NCBI GenBank assembly: GCA_019636655.1
Contig: JAHBXB010000002.1
Location: 260,537-324,536 of the forward strand
Origin: Phycisphaeraceae bacterium
GTDB lineage: Bacteria; Planctomycetota; Phycisphaerae; Phycisphaerales; UBA1924
DNA length: 64,000 nucleotides
Reading direction: 5' to 3'
Shown here: piece by piece, positions 50,261 through 59,541 of the stretch
Layout: each line of letters begins with the position of its first letter
Numbering within the stretch: position 1 is the first letter of the stretch
Program-made: the position numbers and the translations under genes
Notes under the pieces: generated by a model
Told to the model about the DNA's origin: nothing
Database searches by the model: none
The model's input: only the letters and a program-made list of their open reading frames with translations

Positions 50261-52585
50261 ATGGCCCTTGCCAAGAACCCCGTCCTGCGACTGCTGGTAC
50301 CGGTGCTCATCGTCGCCGGTCTCGGCGGTGCCGTGTTCTTTTCACTCAGCCGCGGCTCGCCGGGAACAGGCGCGGCGGCAAAGCAGCCGGCGGCCGCCAC
50401 CAGGGGGGGCCCAGTCGGTCCGGCCGAGGCGACTCCGACAGCTCCCGCGGCAGAGTCCCCGTCGGCCCAGGCCACGCCCGAGTCGGGAGACGGCGCGGCA
50501 CGCCTCGAATCGACCCATGAACCCGTGACCGAGTCCGGCACCGCGGAGCAGCCCTCGCTTGCGCCACCGCCGAATGCGACTCCCCCACCACCTCCCGGGG
50601 TCGCGTTCGCCGCGGAGGTCTTCCGGGACGATCCAGCCGCCGCGGCGTTTGATCCCATTGGCAGCCTCGATACGTCCGAGAGCAACCACTACAAGATGGA
50701 GATCCGGTTCGCGAACGCGGGCGCTTCGATCGAATCAATCCGCCTGACCGATTCCTACGAGACGATCGCCAAGAAAGAGCATGACCTGATCCAGCAGCAG
50801 GTCACCGTGGTAGTCAAGAACGGCAGTACCTTCTCGCTGGCCCCGATGGCCGCGCTCAGCCTGCAGATCAACGGCTCGTACGTGAGCCTGTTCGGCAAGG
50901 ATCCGATCTGGCGTCAGACCGCGCCCGGCCGGTTCGAGGCGTTCATCATCGGTGGCGACGGCAAGCGGGCGGCTCGCCTGACCCGCGCGTACGTGCTGGA
51001 GCCCGGCACGTACGGCCTTCGGCTCGACCAGCGCGTGGAGAACCTGACCGGCGAGCCGATGTCGATCCGGTTGTTTCAGTATGGGCCGATGGACCTGCCG
51101 CGGGGCACGATCCGTTACGGCGGGGACGTGCGGCGGGTGCGGCTGGGGTACACCGACACCGCGCAGCGGTCGGTGCAGACCGAGGCGTTCCTGACCCCGC
51201 ACGCCGACGTGGTCGGAAAGGCACTCGACACCGACCGGCTGAACTTTGAGGACAAGGTGATCTGGCCGAACGAGCGGTCGGACCGCAGTTCGTGGTCGCT
51301 GGTGTGGTTCGCGACAACGAACCGGTACTTCGCGACGGCGATGTACCCGCTCGTGCCCCAGCCCGTCGCGGGCGGGCCGCCTTCGGACCGCGTCTTCCGC
51401 CTGATCGAGAAGCTCGATCGATACGTCGTGTACCAGGGCGACGACCCGCAGGGACGCCCGATCGACTCGGTGGTGCTGCGGATCACAACGCCGGAGATGA
51501 ACCTCGCCGCCGGCCAATCGGCCGACCTCTCCGCGGGGATCTACGCCGGCCCGCTCTCCCGCCGGCTGATCGACAACCCGGCGACACCGGACGGGGCCCT
51601 GCGGGCACGACTGCAGATGGGCGATCTGGTCATCTACACATTTGGCGGCCCGTGCGCCATGTGCACGTTCCAGTGGCTGACGTACGTCCTCCGAGGATTC
51701 CTGGGGTTCCTGCACGACCGAGTGCTCTTCGACTGGTCGCTGGCGATCATCGTTCTGGTCGTTTGCGTCCGGACGATCCTGCACCCGGTCACGAAGTGGT
51801 CGCAGTCCAACATCCAGCGGTTCAGCAAGAAGATGCAGTCGCTGGCCCCCAAGCAGCGTGCGATCCAGGAGAAGTACAAGAACGACCCGAAGAAGCGGAA
51901 CGAGGAGCTCTCACGCCTGATGCGGGAAGAGGGCATCAACCCCGCGGGGATGCTCGGGTGCCTGCCGATGTTCCTGCAGACGCCGGTGTGGATCGCGCTG
52001 TTCGCCATGCTGTACTTCACCTATGAGCTGCGGCACCAGCCGGCGTTCTTCGGCGTGTTCCAGGCCATCACGGGCGGTCGATGGGGGTTCCTCGCCGACC
52101 TCTCGGAGCCGGACCACTTCATCTCGCTGGGCATTTCGTACAACCCGCCGCTGATCGGCAGCCTTATGGGCCCGATCGAATCGATCAACCTGCTGCCGCT
52201 GGTGCTGGGCCTGGTCTTCTACTTCCACCAGAAGTACATGAGCCCGCCGACCTCGGGGACCCTCACCCCCGAGCAGGAGCAGCAGCAGAAGATCATGAAG
52301 GTCATGAGCGTCGTCATGTTCCCGCTGTTCATGTACAACATGCCCAGCGGCCTGACGCTGTACACGATGACCAACTCCATCCTGGGCATCTTTGAGAGCC
52401 GGCACATCCGCGCCCAGGTTGAGAAGGAAGACGCCGCTCGGGCCGAGCGGATGAAACAACTCGGCGGTCGGCCCGATCCCAAGCCCAAGGGCGGATTCCT
52501 GGCACGCATGCAGGAACGCATCGAGATGGCACAGAAGAGGGCCGAGCAGCTCAAGGCCCAGAGGGACCGGCAGCAGAGGAAGTAG
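50261..52585 (+). CDS. yidC: Membrane protein insertase YidC
   Basis: A 774-residue inner-membrane insertase. N-terminal helix (about 7-28, VLRLLVPVLIVAGLGGAVFF), a Pro/Ala-rich stretch of about 90 residues, a periplasmic domain (about 130-460) and the conserved core: 'SLAIIVLVVCVRTILHPVTKW', 'MQSLAPKQRAIQEKYKNDPKKRNEEL' cytoplasmic hairpin, 'GCLPMFLQTPVWIALF', 'MFPLFMYNMPSGLTLYTMTNSI'. It inserts and folds membrane proteins, with or without Sec. The tail is basic and Gln/Lys-rich (about 40 residues), a trait linked to ribosome contact. ATG at 50261 follows AGGA. Confidence 0.93.
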   Translation: MALAKNPVLRLLVPVLIVAGLGGAVFFSLSRGSPGTGAAAKQPAAATRGGPVGPAEATPTAPAAESPSAQATPESGDGAARLESTHEPVTESGTAEQPSLAPPPNATPPPPPGVAFAAEVFRDDPAAAAFDPIGSLDTSESNHYKMEIRFANAGASIESIRLTDSYETIAKKEHDLIQQQVTVVVKNGSTFSLAPMAALSLQINGSYVSLFGKDPIWRQTAPGRFEAFIIGGDGKRAARLTRAYVLEPGTYGLRLDQRVENLTGEPMSIRLFQYGPMDLPRGTIRYGGDVRRVRLGYTDTAQRSVQTEAFLTPHADVVGKALDTDRLNFEDKVIWPNERSDRSSWSLVWFATTNRYFATAMYPLVPQPVAGGPPSDRVFRLIEKLDRYVVYQGDDPQGRPIDSVVLRITTPEMNLAAGQSADLSAGIYAGPLSRRLIDNPATPDGALRARLQMGDLVIYTFGGPCAMCTFQWLTYVLRGFLGFLHDRVLFDWSLAIIVLVVCVRTILHPVTKWSQSNIQRFSKKMQSLAPKQRAIQEKYKNDPKKRNEELSRLMREEGINPAGMLGCLPMFLQTPVWIALFAMLYFTYELRHQPAFFGVFQAITGGRWGFLADLSEPDHFISLGISYNPPLIGSLMGPIESINLLPLVLGLVFYFHQKYMSPPTSGTLTPEQEQQQKIMKVMSVVMFPLFMYNMPSGLTLYTMTNSILGIFESRHIRAQVEKEDAARAERMKQLGGRPDPKPKGGFLARMQERIEMAQKRAEQLKAQRDRQQRK

Positions 52586-52610
52586 GCTGCGCGGCGTCAT
52601 CCGCGGGCCC

Positions 52611-52616
52611 TAGCCT
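52611..52616 (+). promoter_or_regulatory. -10 box TAGCCT, leaderless start of mnmE
   Basis: TAGCCT-TGCCG-GTG (52622): a five-base gap. The TTG at 52616 overlaps the box and is therefore unlikely as a start if it is real. Confidence 0.45.
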
Positions 52617-52621
52617 TGCCG

Positions 52622-53980
52622 GTGCCCGGGCTCGACACGATCATCGCGGCGGCCTCGGGACCCGGGCGGTCCGAGCGTGCCATCGTGCGCATATCGGGCC
52701 CGGCTACGCGGGCCCTGCTCACCGAGGCGTTCGCTCCGCCTGTCGTCATGGCTCGTCGCGGCGTGGTCCGCGCACGGCTGCGGTTGACCGAGTCCCTGGT
52801 CCTCCCCGTGATCGTGCTGGTCATGCCGGGGCCCTCGTCGTACACCGGCGAGGATGCCGCAGAGATCGTCACCGCGGGGAACCCGTCGCTGATCGAGCGG
52901 GTGCTTCATCGCCTGGAGGCGTTCGATTCCGTCCGTCCGGCGACTCCCGGTGAGTTCTCGGCACGGGCGTACCTCGGAGGCCGCCTCAGCATCGAGCAGG
53001 CCGAGGGGGTCGCGGCGACGATCGCAGCCCGGACCGACGCCCAACTGGATGCCGCAGAGCGGCTGCTCACGGGTGAGCGCGGCCGCGAGTACCGAGCCTG
53101 GGCCGACGAGACGGCGACGCTGCTGGCGCTCGTCGAGGCCGGTATCGACTTCGCCGATCAGGAAGACGTTGTCGCCATCAGCGCCCGCGACCTGCGGTCC
53201 CGGTGCGGGACGCTCGCCGACCGGATCGACTCGCTGCTGGGCGCCTCCGCCGGGCGCGAGGCCGAGACCGAGGTCACCCGGGTGGTCCTCGTCGGCCGGC
53301 CCAATGCCGGCAAGTCGACACTGTTCAACGCGCTGCTCGGGCGGCGGCGGGCGGTGGTCTCCGCGGAACCGGGTACGACACGGGACGTGCTCGAGGAGCC
53401 GCTGGATCTGAGCCAGGAGGTCCCCGGCGGCCCGACGGTCACTCTGGTCGATCTGGCCGGATTGGACTCGGCCACGTCTACCGGTACGGACGCCGCGGCC
53501 CAGCGGGCCGCCCACATGGCGATCCGTGCCGCCCACGTCATCATTCACTGCGATCCGGCAGGGCGGTTCCCCCCGATCGAACAGGCCGGGCCAGAAGCAG
53601 CCGTTCTGCGGATCCGCACCAAGGCCGATCTTCCGGGAACTGCCCGCCCGGCGGGCGACCTGGTGGTGTGCGCCCTTGATGGTTGGAATCTCGCGCCCCT
53701 GCGCCGGGCGATTGCGGACGCCGCGTGGGGCAGGGAGGCGGATCATCTGGCCGAATGGGTGCCGTCGCGCCACCGCCGGGCTCTGCGGCAGACCGCCGCG
53801 GGTCTCCGCGATGCGGCGGCCGCGGCGGAGGGGACGGGCAATGGCAGTCAGATGGCCTCACCCGAACTGGCCGCCGTGGCGCTGAGGGAATCGCTCGATG
53901 CCATCGGTGAGGTCACTGGCCACATCGCACCGGACGATGTAATCGGACGGATCTTTGCGACGTTCTGCATCGGCAAGTAG
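52622..53980 (+). CDS. mnmE: tRNA-modification GTPase MnmE
   Basis: A 452-residue GTPase that with MnmG makes 5-carboxymethylaminomethyl-uridine at tRNA position 34. N-terminal folate-binding domain ('IVRISGP', '[11 protein letters not shown]', '[22 protein letters not shown]'), G domain: G1 '[14 protein letters not shown]', switch 'PGTTRDV', G3 '[16 protein letters not shown]', G4 'IRTKADLPG', and the C-terminal 'CIGK' with the functional Cys. G3 reads DLAG for DTAG. yidC-mnmE order is widespread (rpmH-rnpA-yidC-mnmE-mnmG); MnmG is not in the window. Confidence 0.92.
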   Translation: MPGLDTIIAAASGPGRSERAIVRISGPATRALLTEAFAPPVVMARRGVVRARLRLTESLVLPVIVLVMPGPSSYTGEDAAEIVTAGNPSLIERVLHRLEAFDSVRPATPGEFSARAYLGGRLSIEQAEGVAATIAARTDAQLDAAERLLTGERGREYRAWADETATLLALVEAGIDFADQEDVVAISARDLRSRCGTLADRIDSLLGASAGREAETEVTRVVLVGRPNAGKSTLFNALLGRRRAVVSAEPGTTRDVLEEPLDLSQEVPGGPTVTLVDLAGLDSATSTGTDAAAQRAAHMAIRAAHVIIHCDPAGRFPPIEQAGPEAAVLRIRTKADLPGTARPAGDLVVCALDGWNLAPLRRAIADAAWGREADHLAEWVPSRHRRALRQTAAGLRDAAAAAEGTGNGSQMASPELAAVALRESLDAIGEVTGHIAPDDVIGRIFATFCIGK

Positions 53981-53985
53981 CCGGG

Positions 53986-54594
53986 TCAGGCCCCGTGCGA
54001 ACCGCGGAGCTTTCGGGTCGCCGCCTGCAGGAAGGGGACCAGGTACCGCTCGATGAAGGCGTCGAGCGCAGCAACCGTGGCGTCGTGGTTGACACCCCAG
54101 ACCGCCGCCGTCAGTTCCTCGAACGCCGCATCCATCTGGATCATCAGCACATCGTCGATCACCAGGACGCTCGGCAGCTTGTCGCCGAGGTAGGCGCTCA
54201 GGGCGTTGACCCCGGGGCCGCCGAGCGAGACCGCGGGCCAGATGCGCAGGTGCGCATCATTCATGTACCACACATCGGTACAGACCACGACCTCGATCGA
54301 CGGAGACTCCTCCGCCCCTGCGTCCGAGTCGCCCCCGACGTTCCCGGCCCGCCACGACTCGGTGTCGCCCGAGTCGAAGTGCTCGGAGAGCCATTCGATC
54401 ATCCGGTCTCGAAGGCGGTAGGCCAACGGCCGATCGCCGACTTCGGCCCGGATATGGGCCCCCACCACAATCAGGATCATCGGGTCCCCGGCGTCCGCCT
54501 CGTCCCCGTGGCCCTCGTCGTTCGGTCCGGGCTCCTCGGCGCCGGGATCGTCCGAGTGAAAGCCGCCGAAATCGGCGAAATCCTTCTCAGCCAT
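53986..54594 (-). CDS. Unknown protein overlapping argF
   Basis: The product is 202 residues. An acidic, probably disordered N-terminus (about 1-38, GGFHSDDPGAEEPGPNDEGH), then an alpha/beta-like domain: 'PMILIVVGAHIRAEVGDRPLAYRL', 'IEVVVCTDVWYMND', 'RIWPAVSLGGPGVNALSAYL', 'SVLVIDDVLMIQMDA'. Two hydrophobic strands preceding Gly/Asp loops resemble a Rossmann-like sheet but no family is recognised. Its ATG lies inside the end of argF (8-bp overlap), so it is translationally coupled to it. Confidence 0.6.
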   Translation of the reverse strand: MAEKDFADFGGFHSDDPGAEEPGPNDEGHGDEADAGDPMILIVVGAHIRAEVGDRPLAYRLRDRMIEWLSEHFDSGDTESWRAGNVGGDSDAGAEESPSIEVVVCTDVWYMNDAHLRIWPAVSLGGPGVNALSAYLGDKLPSVLVIDDVLMIQMDAAFEELTAAVWGVNHDATVAALDAFIERYLVPFLQAATRKLRGSHGA

Positions 54595-55531
54595 TGGCGT
54601 GCGCTCCGTCGGAGGGTGCGAGCAGTTCGGCCAGGAGGCCCATCTGCGCGTCGACACGATTGTGGGCCTGGCGGAACACGCGAGACCGCGGTCCGTCCAT
54701 GACCGAATCGGTGATCTCTTCGCCGCGGTGGGCCGGCAGGCAGTGCAGAACAACGGTGTGACCCGGCGCACCGGCCAAGAGGGCGTCCGACACCTGGTAC
54801 CCCTCGAAGGCCCTGAGCCGGGATGCCCGTTCCGACTCCTGACCCATCGAGACAAAGGTGTCGCAGTAGATAGCGTCCGCGCGGCGGACGGCATCAGGCG
54901 GCGTCCCGATGGATGACAGGCGGGCGCCGGGGATCCGGGCCCGCACATCGTCGATCCACGCCGGGGGCAGGTCAAATCCCGGCGGTGCGCACATCACAAA
55001 CTCCATCCCCAGACGGGCGCACAGCACCGCGAGCGAGCGGGCCACGTTGTTGCCGTCGCCCACAAACGCGACGACCCTCCCGGCCAGTCCAAGCGGGTCG
55101 CCGGGAGAAAACTCGTCCATGAGCGTGAGGACGTCGGCGAGCGCCTGGGCCGGATGCTCGATCTCGGACAGGCCGTTGATCACGGGCACCACCGAGACCC
55201 TCGCGAGCCGCACCAGTGTCTCGTGCGACACCACCCTCGCCATGACCGCGTCGACCATGCCCGAGAGCACCCTGGAGATGTCCTCGGCGGACTCTCGCTG
55301 ACCCACGCCAACCTCGTTCTGTCCCAGGGACAGTGCCTCGCCGCCGAGCCGCCGCATCGCCTGCTCAAATGAGACGCGGGTGCGGAGGCTCGGCTTCTGG
55401 AACAGGCAGGCAAGGGTCTTCCCCGCCAGCAGCCCCTGCGCGTTAGTCCGGATGCGGAGCTGGACCGACCTGAGCAGCATCGCCGTCAGCGCCGGGGTGG
55501 GCGTGTCCAGGATGGAGAGAAAGTGCTTCAC
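54587..55531 (-). CDS. argF: Ornithine carbamoyltransferase (with atypical active-site motifs)
   Basis: A 314-residue transcarbamylase of arginine synthesis. Carbamoyl-phosphate motif reads 'KPSLRTRVSFE' (SLRTR for STRTR), 'EHPAQALADV' (HPAQ for HPCQ), ornithine loop 'FVSMGQE' (Phe instead of Trp before SMG) and 'HCLPAHRGEEI' is normal. SLRTR also occurs in N-acetyl/N-succinyl-ornithine transcarbamylases, so a related substrate is a possibility, though the HCLPAHRGEE end favours ornithine. GTG start; a TAAAGT box (55561-55556) lies about 25 nt upstream. An unknown gene overlaps its stop by 8 bp. Confidence 0.83.
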   Translation of the reverse strand: MKHFLSILDTPTPALTAMLLRSVQLRIRTNAQGLLAGKTLACLFQKPSLRTRVSFEQAMRRLGGEALSLGQNEVGVGQRESAEDISRVLSGMVDAVMARVVSHETLVRLARVSVVPVINGLSEIEHPAQALADVLTLMDEFSPGDPLGLAGRVVAFVGDGNNVARSLAVLCARLGMEFVMCAPPGFDLPPAWIDDVRARIPGARLSSIGTPPDAVRRADAIYCDTFVSMGQESERASRLRAFEGYQVSDALLAGAPGHTVVLHCLPAHRGEEITDSVMDGPRSRVFRQAHNRVDAQMGLLAELLAPSDGAHANG

Positions 55532-55825
55532 GAGAGTGCGTCCGGAAAAACGGGGACTTTAGCGCCCCCGCCGACTCCGCCCAACCGGCCCTGGCCGGTG
55601 ATTTCGGGGCGGGATGGCCCTGGCCGGTAACCAGACCCAGAACCGCGCTGCGGGCGGGCCAACCGGCCCGTGCGACCTGTGCACGCCGCGCACGCGTCAG
55701 GGGCAGTGGCTCGAGCAGTGCATCCCCATGATCGGGGGTTAGGGCCCGCGGCGAACCCGTCGATGACAGGCCGGTCAAGGGAGCGGAAATGGAGTCCGCC
55801 TCCCCAGGCATCCGAGGCCATATGT

Positions 55826-56314
55826 ATGAACCTTCCGATCGGTGAACTGCTCGTCAAGATGGGCCACATTACCGACAAGCAGCGCCGCTTCATCCTTGAG
55901 AAGCAGAAGGCCTCCGGCCGCCCCTTTGGCGACATCGCTGAGGAGTCGTTCGGGATCTCGGCCCGCGCGGTCGAGGCGGCTTGGGCCGAGCAGTATTCCG
56001 AGCTGACTCGCCACGTCGATCCGACGCTTGAGCAGGTCGACTCGGACGTGCTCCCGCTGATTACGCGCCGGCAGGCCTGGCAGTTCCGGGTGCTCCCGCT
56101 CCGGTACGAGGGCGGCTCGCTGCTGGTCTGCACCACGAGGGACCATCTCGTGCGGGCCCTGAACTTCGCCACGGCGCACATCGACAGCAATGTCTTCTTC
56201 GTCCTGTCGGAGCCGGAAGCCCTCGGGGAGGGACTGCTGCGCTACTACCCGATGGACGGAATGACCCCGCAAATGGTCCGAGGCCAGATCGGGCGGTCTG
56301 ACGCGACCCGTTAG
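55826..56314 (+). CDS. GspE-N (MshEN) domain protein
   Basis: A 162-residue protein made mostly of the small N-terminal domain found in GspE/PilB/MshE: 'LPIGELLVKMGHITDKQRRFILEKQ', 'PFGDIAEESFGISARAVEAAWAEQY' and a second half 'WQFRVLPLRYEGGSLLVCTTRDHLVRALNFA'. In MshE this domain binds cyclic di-GMP. It stands alone without a motor domain, unlike the full GspE at 13712. Because a diguanylate cyclase gene lies 5 kb downstream, a c-di-GMP-responsive role is possible but unproven. rimO follows after 43 bp. Confidence 0.72.
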   Translation: MNLPIGELLVKMGHITDKQRRFILEKQKASGRPFGDIAEESFGISARAVEAAWAEQYSELTRHVDPTLEQVDSDVLPLITRRQAWQFRVLPLRYEGGSLLVCTTRDHLVRALNFATAHIDSNVFFVLSEPEALGEGLLRYYPMDGMTPQMVRGQIGRSDATR

Positions 56315-56343
56315 GGACGACGTTCATCCGCGCATCGCATCCC

Positions 56344-56349
56344 TACACT
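56344..56349 (+). promoter_or_regulatory. -10 box TACACT, leaderless start of rimO
   Basis: TACACT-TGGCCCCG-ATG (56358): an eight-base gap; the in-frame TTG at 56349 overlaps the box. Confidence 0.5.
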
Positions 56350-56357
56350 TGGCCCCG

Positions 56358-58079
56358 ATGGCCAAGAAGACCGCCGCAACCCCGTCCAAACGCAACACGA
56401 CCGATGCCCCGGTGGCGTCGGTCGCGTTTGTGTCGCTGGGCTGCCCCAAGAACCTCGTCGACTCCGAGAAGATGCTCGGGCTGCTCGCGGAGGATGGTCT
56501 CGCAGTGGTCTCCTATGGACAGGGTGCCAACGCAGAGGAGCCGGCTGTCGACGGCCACGCCGACGAATCGCCAACAGCTGCCGCGGATCGCCCAAGGGCC
56601 GATGCGGTAGTAATCAATACCTGCGGGTTCCTGGAGGCTTCGAAGGAGGAGTCCCTTTCTGTCATCCGCGAGGCCATCCGCGACAAGGAAGCCGGGCGGG
56701 TCAAGCGCGTGGTGGTCGCCGGCTGCCTCGTGCAGCGGCACCGGGCCAAGATGCTCGACTGGGCGCCCGGGATCGACGCCATGATCGGCGTCTTTGACCG
56801 GGACCATATTGTCGAGGCCGTCCGGGGCGCGAAGGCCGACCGGACCTCGCTCGGGGAGGCCTCCGACAAGCCGCGATACTGGATCGCCGGCAACGCGCTG
56901 CAGGCCGCCAAGGCCCGGGGCATGCCGACCACCGGTCTGACGGTCCACGGCAAGGACGGCAAGGGCATCGGCTATTTCGAGGACGACGCCGCGCGGCTGA
57001 GGCTCACGCCCCGGCACTACGCCTACCTCCGCATCTCGGAAGGGTGCAACCAGAACTGTGCGTTCTGCACCATCCCATCGATCCGCGGCAAGATGCGGTC
57101 CAAGCCGATCGATCGGATCAAGGCCGAAGCGAAGGAGCTGCTCGCCGACGGGGCGTTTGAACTCCACCTCATCGGGCAGGACACCACCTCCTACGGCGAC
57201 GATCTCGGGGCCGGCATGGCCGCGGGCGGGGGCCTCCCGGCGATGCTCAGAGCGGTTGATGAGGCGTACGACGAGGCCGGCGCACCGCGCGGGCGGTCCG
57301 GCGGGTGGATCCGCCTGATGTACGCCTACCCATCGAACTTCTCGGATGACATGATCGATGCGTTCGCGCGCCTGGCCGACCAGGGCCGCGTGCTGCCGTA
57401 CATCGACATCCCGTTGCAGCACGCGTCGGACCGCGTGCTCACCGCGATGCGCCGGCACGTCAGCGCCGCGCAGCAGCGCGACCTGATGCTCAAGTTGCGG
57501 GACCGAATCCCCGGCATGGCCATCAGGACGACCTTTATCACCGGCTTCCCCGGCGAGACCGAGGCGGACCACACGGCCCTGATGGAGTTTGTCGAGGAGA
57601 TCGGCTTCGACGCGATGGGCGTGTTCGAGTACAGCCACGAGGAAGGAACGGTCGCGGGAACGATGGAGAACGACCCGAACCTGGCCGTGCCCGCCGAGAT
57701 CAAGGCCCGGCGCAAGGCCGAACTGATGGAACTGCAGCAGAGGATCGCCTTCGCCCAGGCCGAGTACCTCGCGGAGCAGTTCGATGAAAAAAAACCGACC
57801 CAGTCCGGCGTGCAGTTCGATGTGCTGATCGACTCGGCGACGCCGACCCGGGGCCTGGCGACCAGCGGGGTGACCGGTGGCAAGAGCGGCCGGCTGCACC
57901 AGGGCCGCGCGTACTTCCAAGCCCCCCTCATCGACGCTCTGACCTACGTGCATGCCAAGCGAGACCTCTCCCCCGGGGAACTGGTCCGCTGCACAATCGT
58001 CGCCGCTGACGGCTATGACCTGATCGCGCGACCGGTTGAGGAGCTCGAGCACCGGGTCGGCCTCAAGGTCATCAGGTAG
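56358..58079 (+). CDS. rimO: Ribosomal protein S12 methylthiotransferase RimO
   Basis: A 573-residue radical SAM enzyme that methylthiolates Asp of ribosomal protein S12. N-terminal UPF0004 domain with 'FVSLGCPKNLVDSEKML' and 'VVAGCLVQRHR', radical-SAM motif 'SEGCNQNCAFCTIP' (CxxxCxxC), 'YIDIPLQHASDRVLTAM', and C-terminal TRAM domain. It is about 130 residues longer than E. coli RimO: an acidic/Ala-rich insertion near residues 53-80 and another of about 30 near 270. Three Cys of the second Fe-S cluster are present. ATG at 56358 by the -10 box and the known N-terminus. Confidence 0.9.
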   Translation: MAKKTAATPSKRNTTDAPVASVAFVSLGCPKNLVDSEKMLGLLAEDGLAVVSYGQGANAEEPAVDGHADESPTAAADRPRADAVVINTCGFLEASKEESLSVIREAIRDKEAGRVKRVVVAGCLVQRHRAKMLDWAPGIDAMIGVFDRDHIVEAVRGAKADRTSLGEASDKPRYWIAGNALQAAKARGMPTTGLTVHGKDGKGIGYFEDDAARLRLTPRHYAYLRISEGCNQNCAFCTIPSIRGKMRSKPIDRIKAEAKELLADGAFELHLIGQDTTSYGDDLGAGMAAGGGLPAMLRAVDEAYDEAGAPRGRSGGWIRLMYAYPSNFSDDMIDAFARLADQGRVLPYIDIPLQHASDRVLTAMRRHVSAAQQRDLMLKLRDRIPGMAIRTTFITGFPGETEADHTALMEFVEEIGFDAMGVFEYSHEEGTVAGTMENDPNLAVPAEIKARRKAELMELQQRIAFAQAEYLAEQFDEKKPTQSGVQFDVLIDSATPTRGLATSGVTGGKSGRLHQGRAYFQAPLIDALTYVHAKRDLSPGELVRCTIVAADGYDLIARPVEELEHRVGLKVIR

Positions 58080-58219
58080 GCCAATCGAGTTTCTCGTCCG
58101 ACGCAGCTCATCCCAAACAAAATACGATTCGAACTTGCGAATGCGCGGTCGATCCACCTCAGTCGTTGCGACCCGCCGCCATTGCTCCGCGGCGGCGTCC
58201 CCGGCCGATATTGGCACGG

Positions 58220-59533
58220 ATGCTGCGCCCCGGCCATGCCGTCATGCTGTGTGTGCTGTCGCTGTTGACCATCGGCGTCGTCATGGTCAACAGCGCCGGT
58301 CTGAGCATTGACCCGAAAGAAGCCGTTACGGCCGAATCGATCATCTTCTCCCGGTCGACCGCGTACATGGCCCTCGCCGTGCTGGCCATGTTCGGCACCG
58401 CCCTGCTGCCGCTGCGGACGCTTGCCGGCCCGCTGAGCGAGCCGATCCGGCGCGAGCCCGTGTCGCTGCTCGATGCCGCCAGGAGCCTCAAACCGCTGTG
58501 GCTGGGTGTCGCGGGCCTGCTGGCGCTGCTGGCACTGACCTACCTCCCGGTGATCGGCAAGGAGGTCAACGGCTCGCATCGCTGGATCGGAATCCCGACG
58601 GCCAAGAGCGGCCTCTCGATCCAGCCCAGCGAGTTCGCCAAGTGGGGCCTGATCGTGCTCATGGCGTGGTACGGCGTCACGCGGGCCCGGCTCATGGGCC
58701 GCTTCTGGATGGGTCTGTTCCCCGCCTTGTGCGCCGTGGGCATCGTCTCGGTGGTCGTGATCAAGGAAGACCTCGGCACGGGGGTGCTGCTGGGCTTCGT
58801 CGCGTGCCTGGTGCTGGTCGCGGCGGGCGCCCGGATCTGGCACTTTGCCATGCTCGCCCCGATCGGCCTGGTGGGGATCGCCGCGGCGGTGGTCGTCAGC
58901 CCGTACCGCGTCAAGCGGCTGACCGCCTTCTGGGACCCCTACGCGGACCCCGAGGGCACCGGCTACCACATGATCCAATCGATGATCTCTGTCGCGAATG
59001 GCAGGGTCTTCGGGCGCGGCCTGGGGTTTGGATTGCAGAAGTTCGGGTATCTCCCCGAAGACAAGACCGACTTTCTCTTCGCCGTCATCTGCGAGGAACT
59101 GGGCCTCTTCGGCGCGGCGATGGTCGTCGCCCTGTACGTCGGGCTGCTGATCGCGGGGCTCACGATCGTGCGCCGGGAGAGCAACCCGTTCCTCAAGCTT
59201 GTCGCTCTAGGGATCACGGCGACGGTGGGTTTGCAGGCCGTGATCAACGTCGCGGTGGTGACGGGCCTCGGGCCGACCAAGGGGATCGCCCTGCCGATGC
59301 TCTCCTCGGGCGGGACCGGGTGGATCCTCACCGCGGCCTCCCTCGGCCTGCTGGTCGCTATCGATCGCACGCAGAGCGACTCCCTCGCGCCCAGCGGCGC
59401 TGACGGTGCCCCGGTCGCCGGCCTTGGCTCCCCAATGCCGCTCGCGGCGGCCGTGGTCGTGACGCCCCTGGGCCGCGACTACTTCCGGAACGCGGCGGGT
59501 GGCGCGGGCACCAGCGGCGCGGAAACGGCGTAG
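58220..59533 (+). CDS. ftsW: Cell-division lipid II polymerase FtsW
   Basis: A 437-residue SEDS-family membrane protein with about ten helices. 'VNGSHRWIGIP', 'LSIQPSEFAKWGLI', 'VVIKEDLGTGVLL', 'YADPEGTGYHMIQSMISVANGRVFGRGLG', 'KFGYLPEDKTDFLFAVICEELG' and 'TGLGPTKGIALPMLSSGGTGWI' are classic SEDS motifs, including the Asp-containing catalytic loop. It polymerises septal glycan. FtsW rather than RodA is chosen because murG follows 8 bp later. An alternative TTG start three codons upstream exists. A TACGAT box (58123-58128) may drive it. Confidence 0.88.
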   Translation: MLRPGHAVMLCVLSLLTIGVVMVNSAGLSIDPKEAVTAESIIFSRSTAYMALAVLAMFGTALLPLRTLAGPLSEPIRREPVSLLDAARSLKPLWLGVAGLLALLALTYLPVIGKEVNGSHRWIGIPTAKSGLSIQPSEFAKWGLIVLMAWYGVTRARLMGRFWMGLFPALCAVGIVSVVVIKEDLGTGVLLGFVACLVLVAAGARIWHFAMLAPIGLVGIAAAVVVSPYRVKRLTAFWDPYADPEGTGYHMIQSMISVANGRVFGRGLGFGLQKFGYLPEDKTDFLFAVICEELGLFGAAMVVALYVGLLIAGLTIVRRESNPFLKLVALGITATVGLQAVINVAVVTGLGPTKGIALPMLSSGGTGWILTAASLGLLVAIDRTQSDSLAPSGADGAPVAGLGSPMPLAAAVVVTPLGRDYFRNAAGGAGTSGAETA

Positions 59534-59541
59534 GGCCAGCC

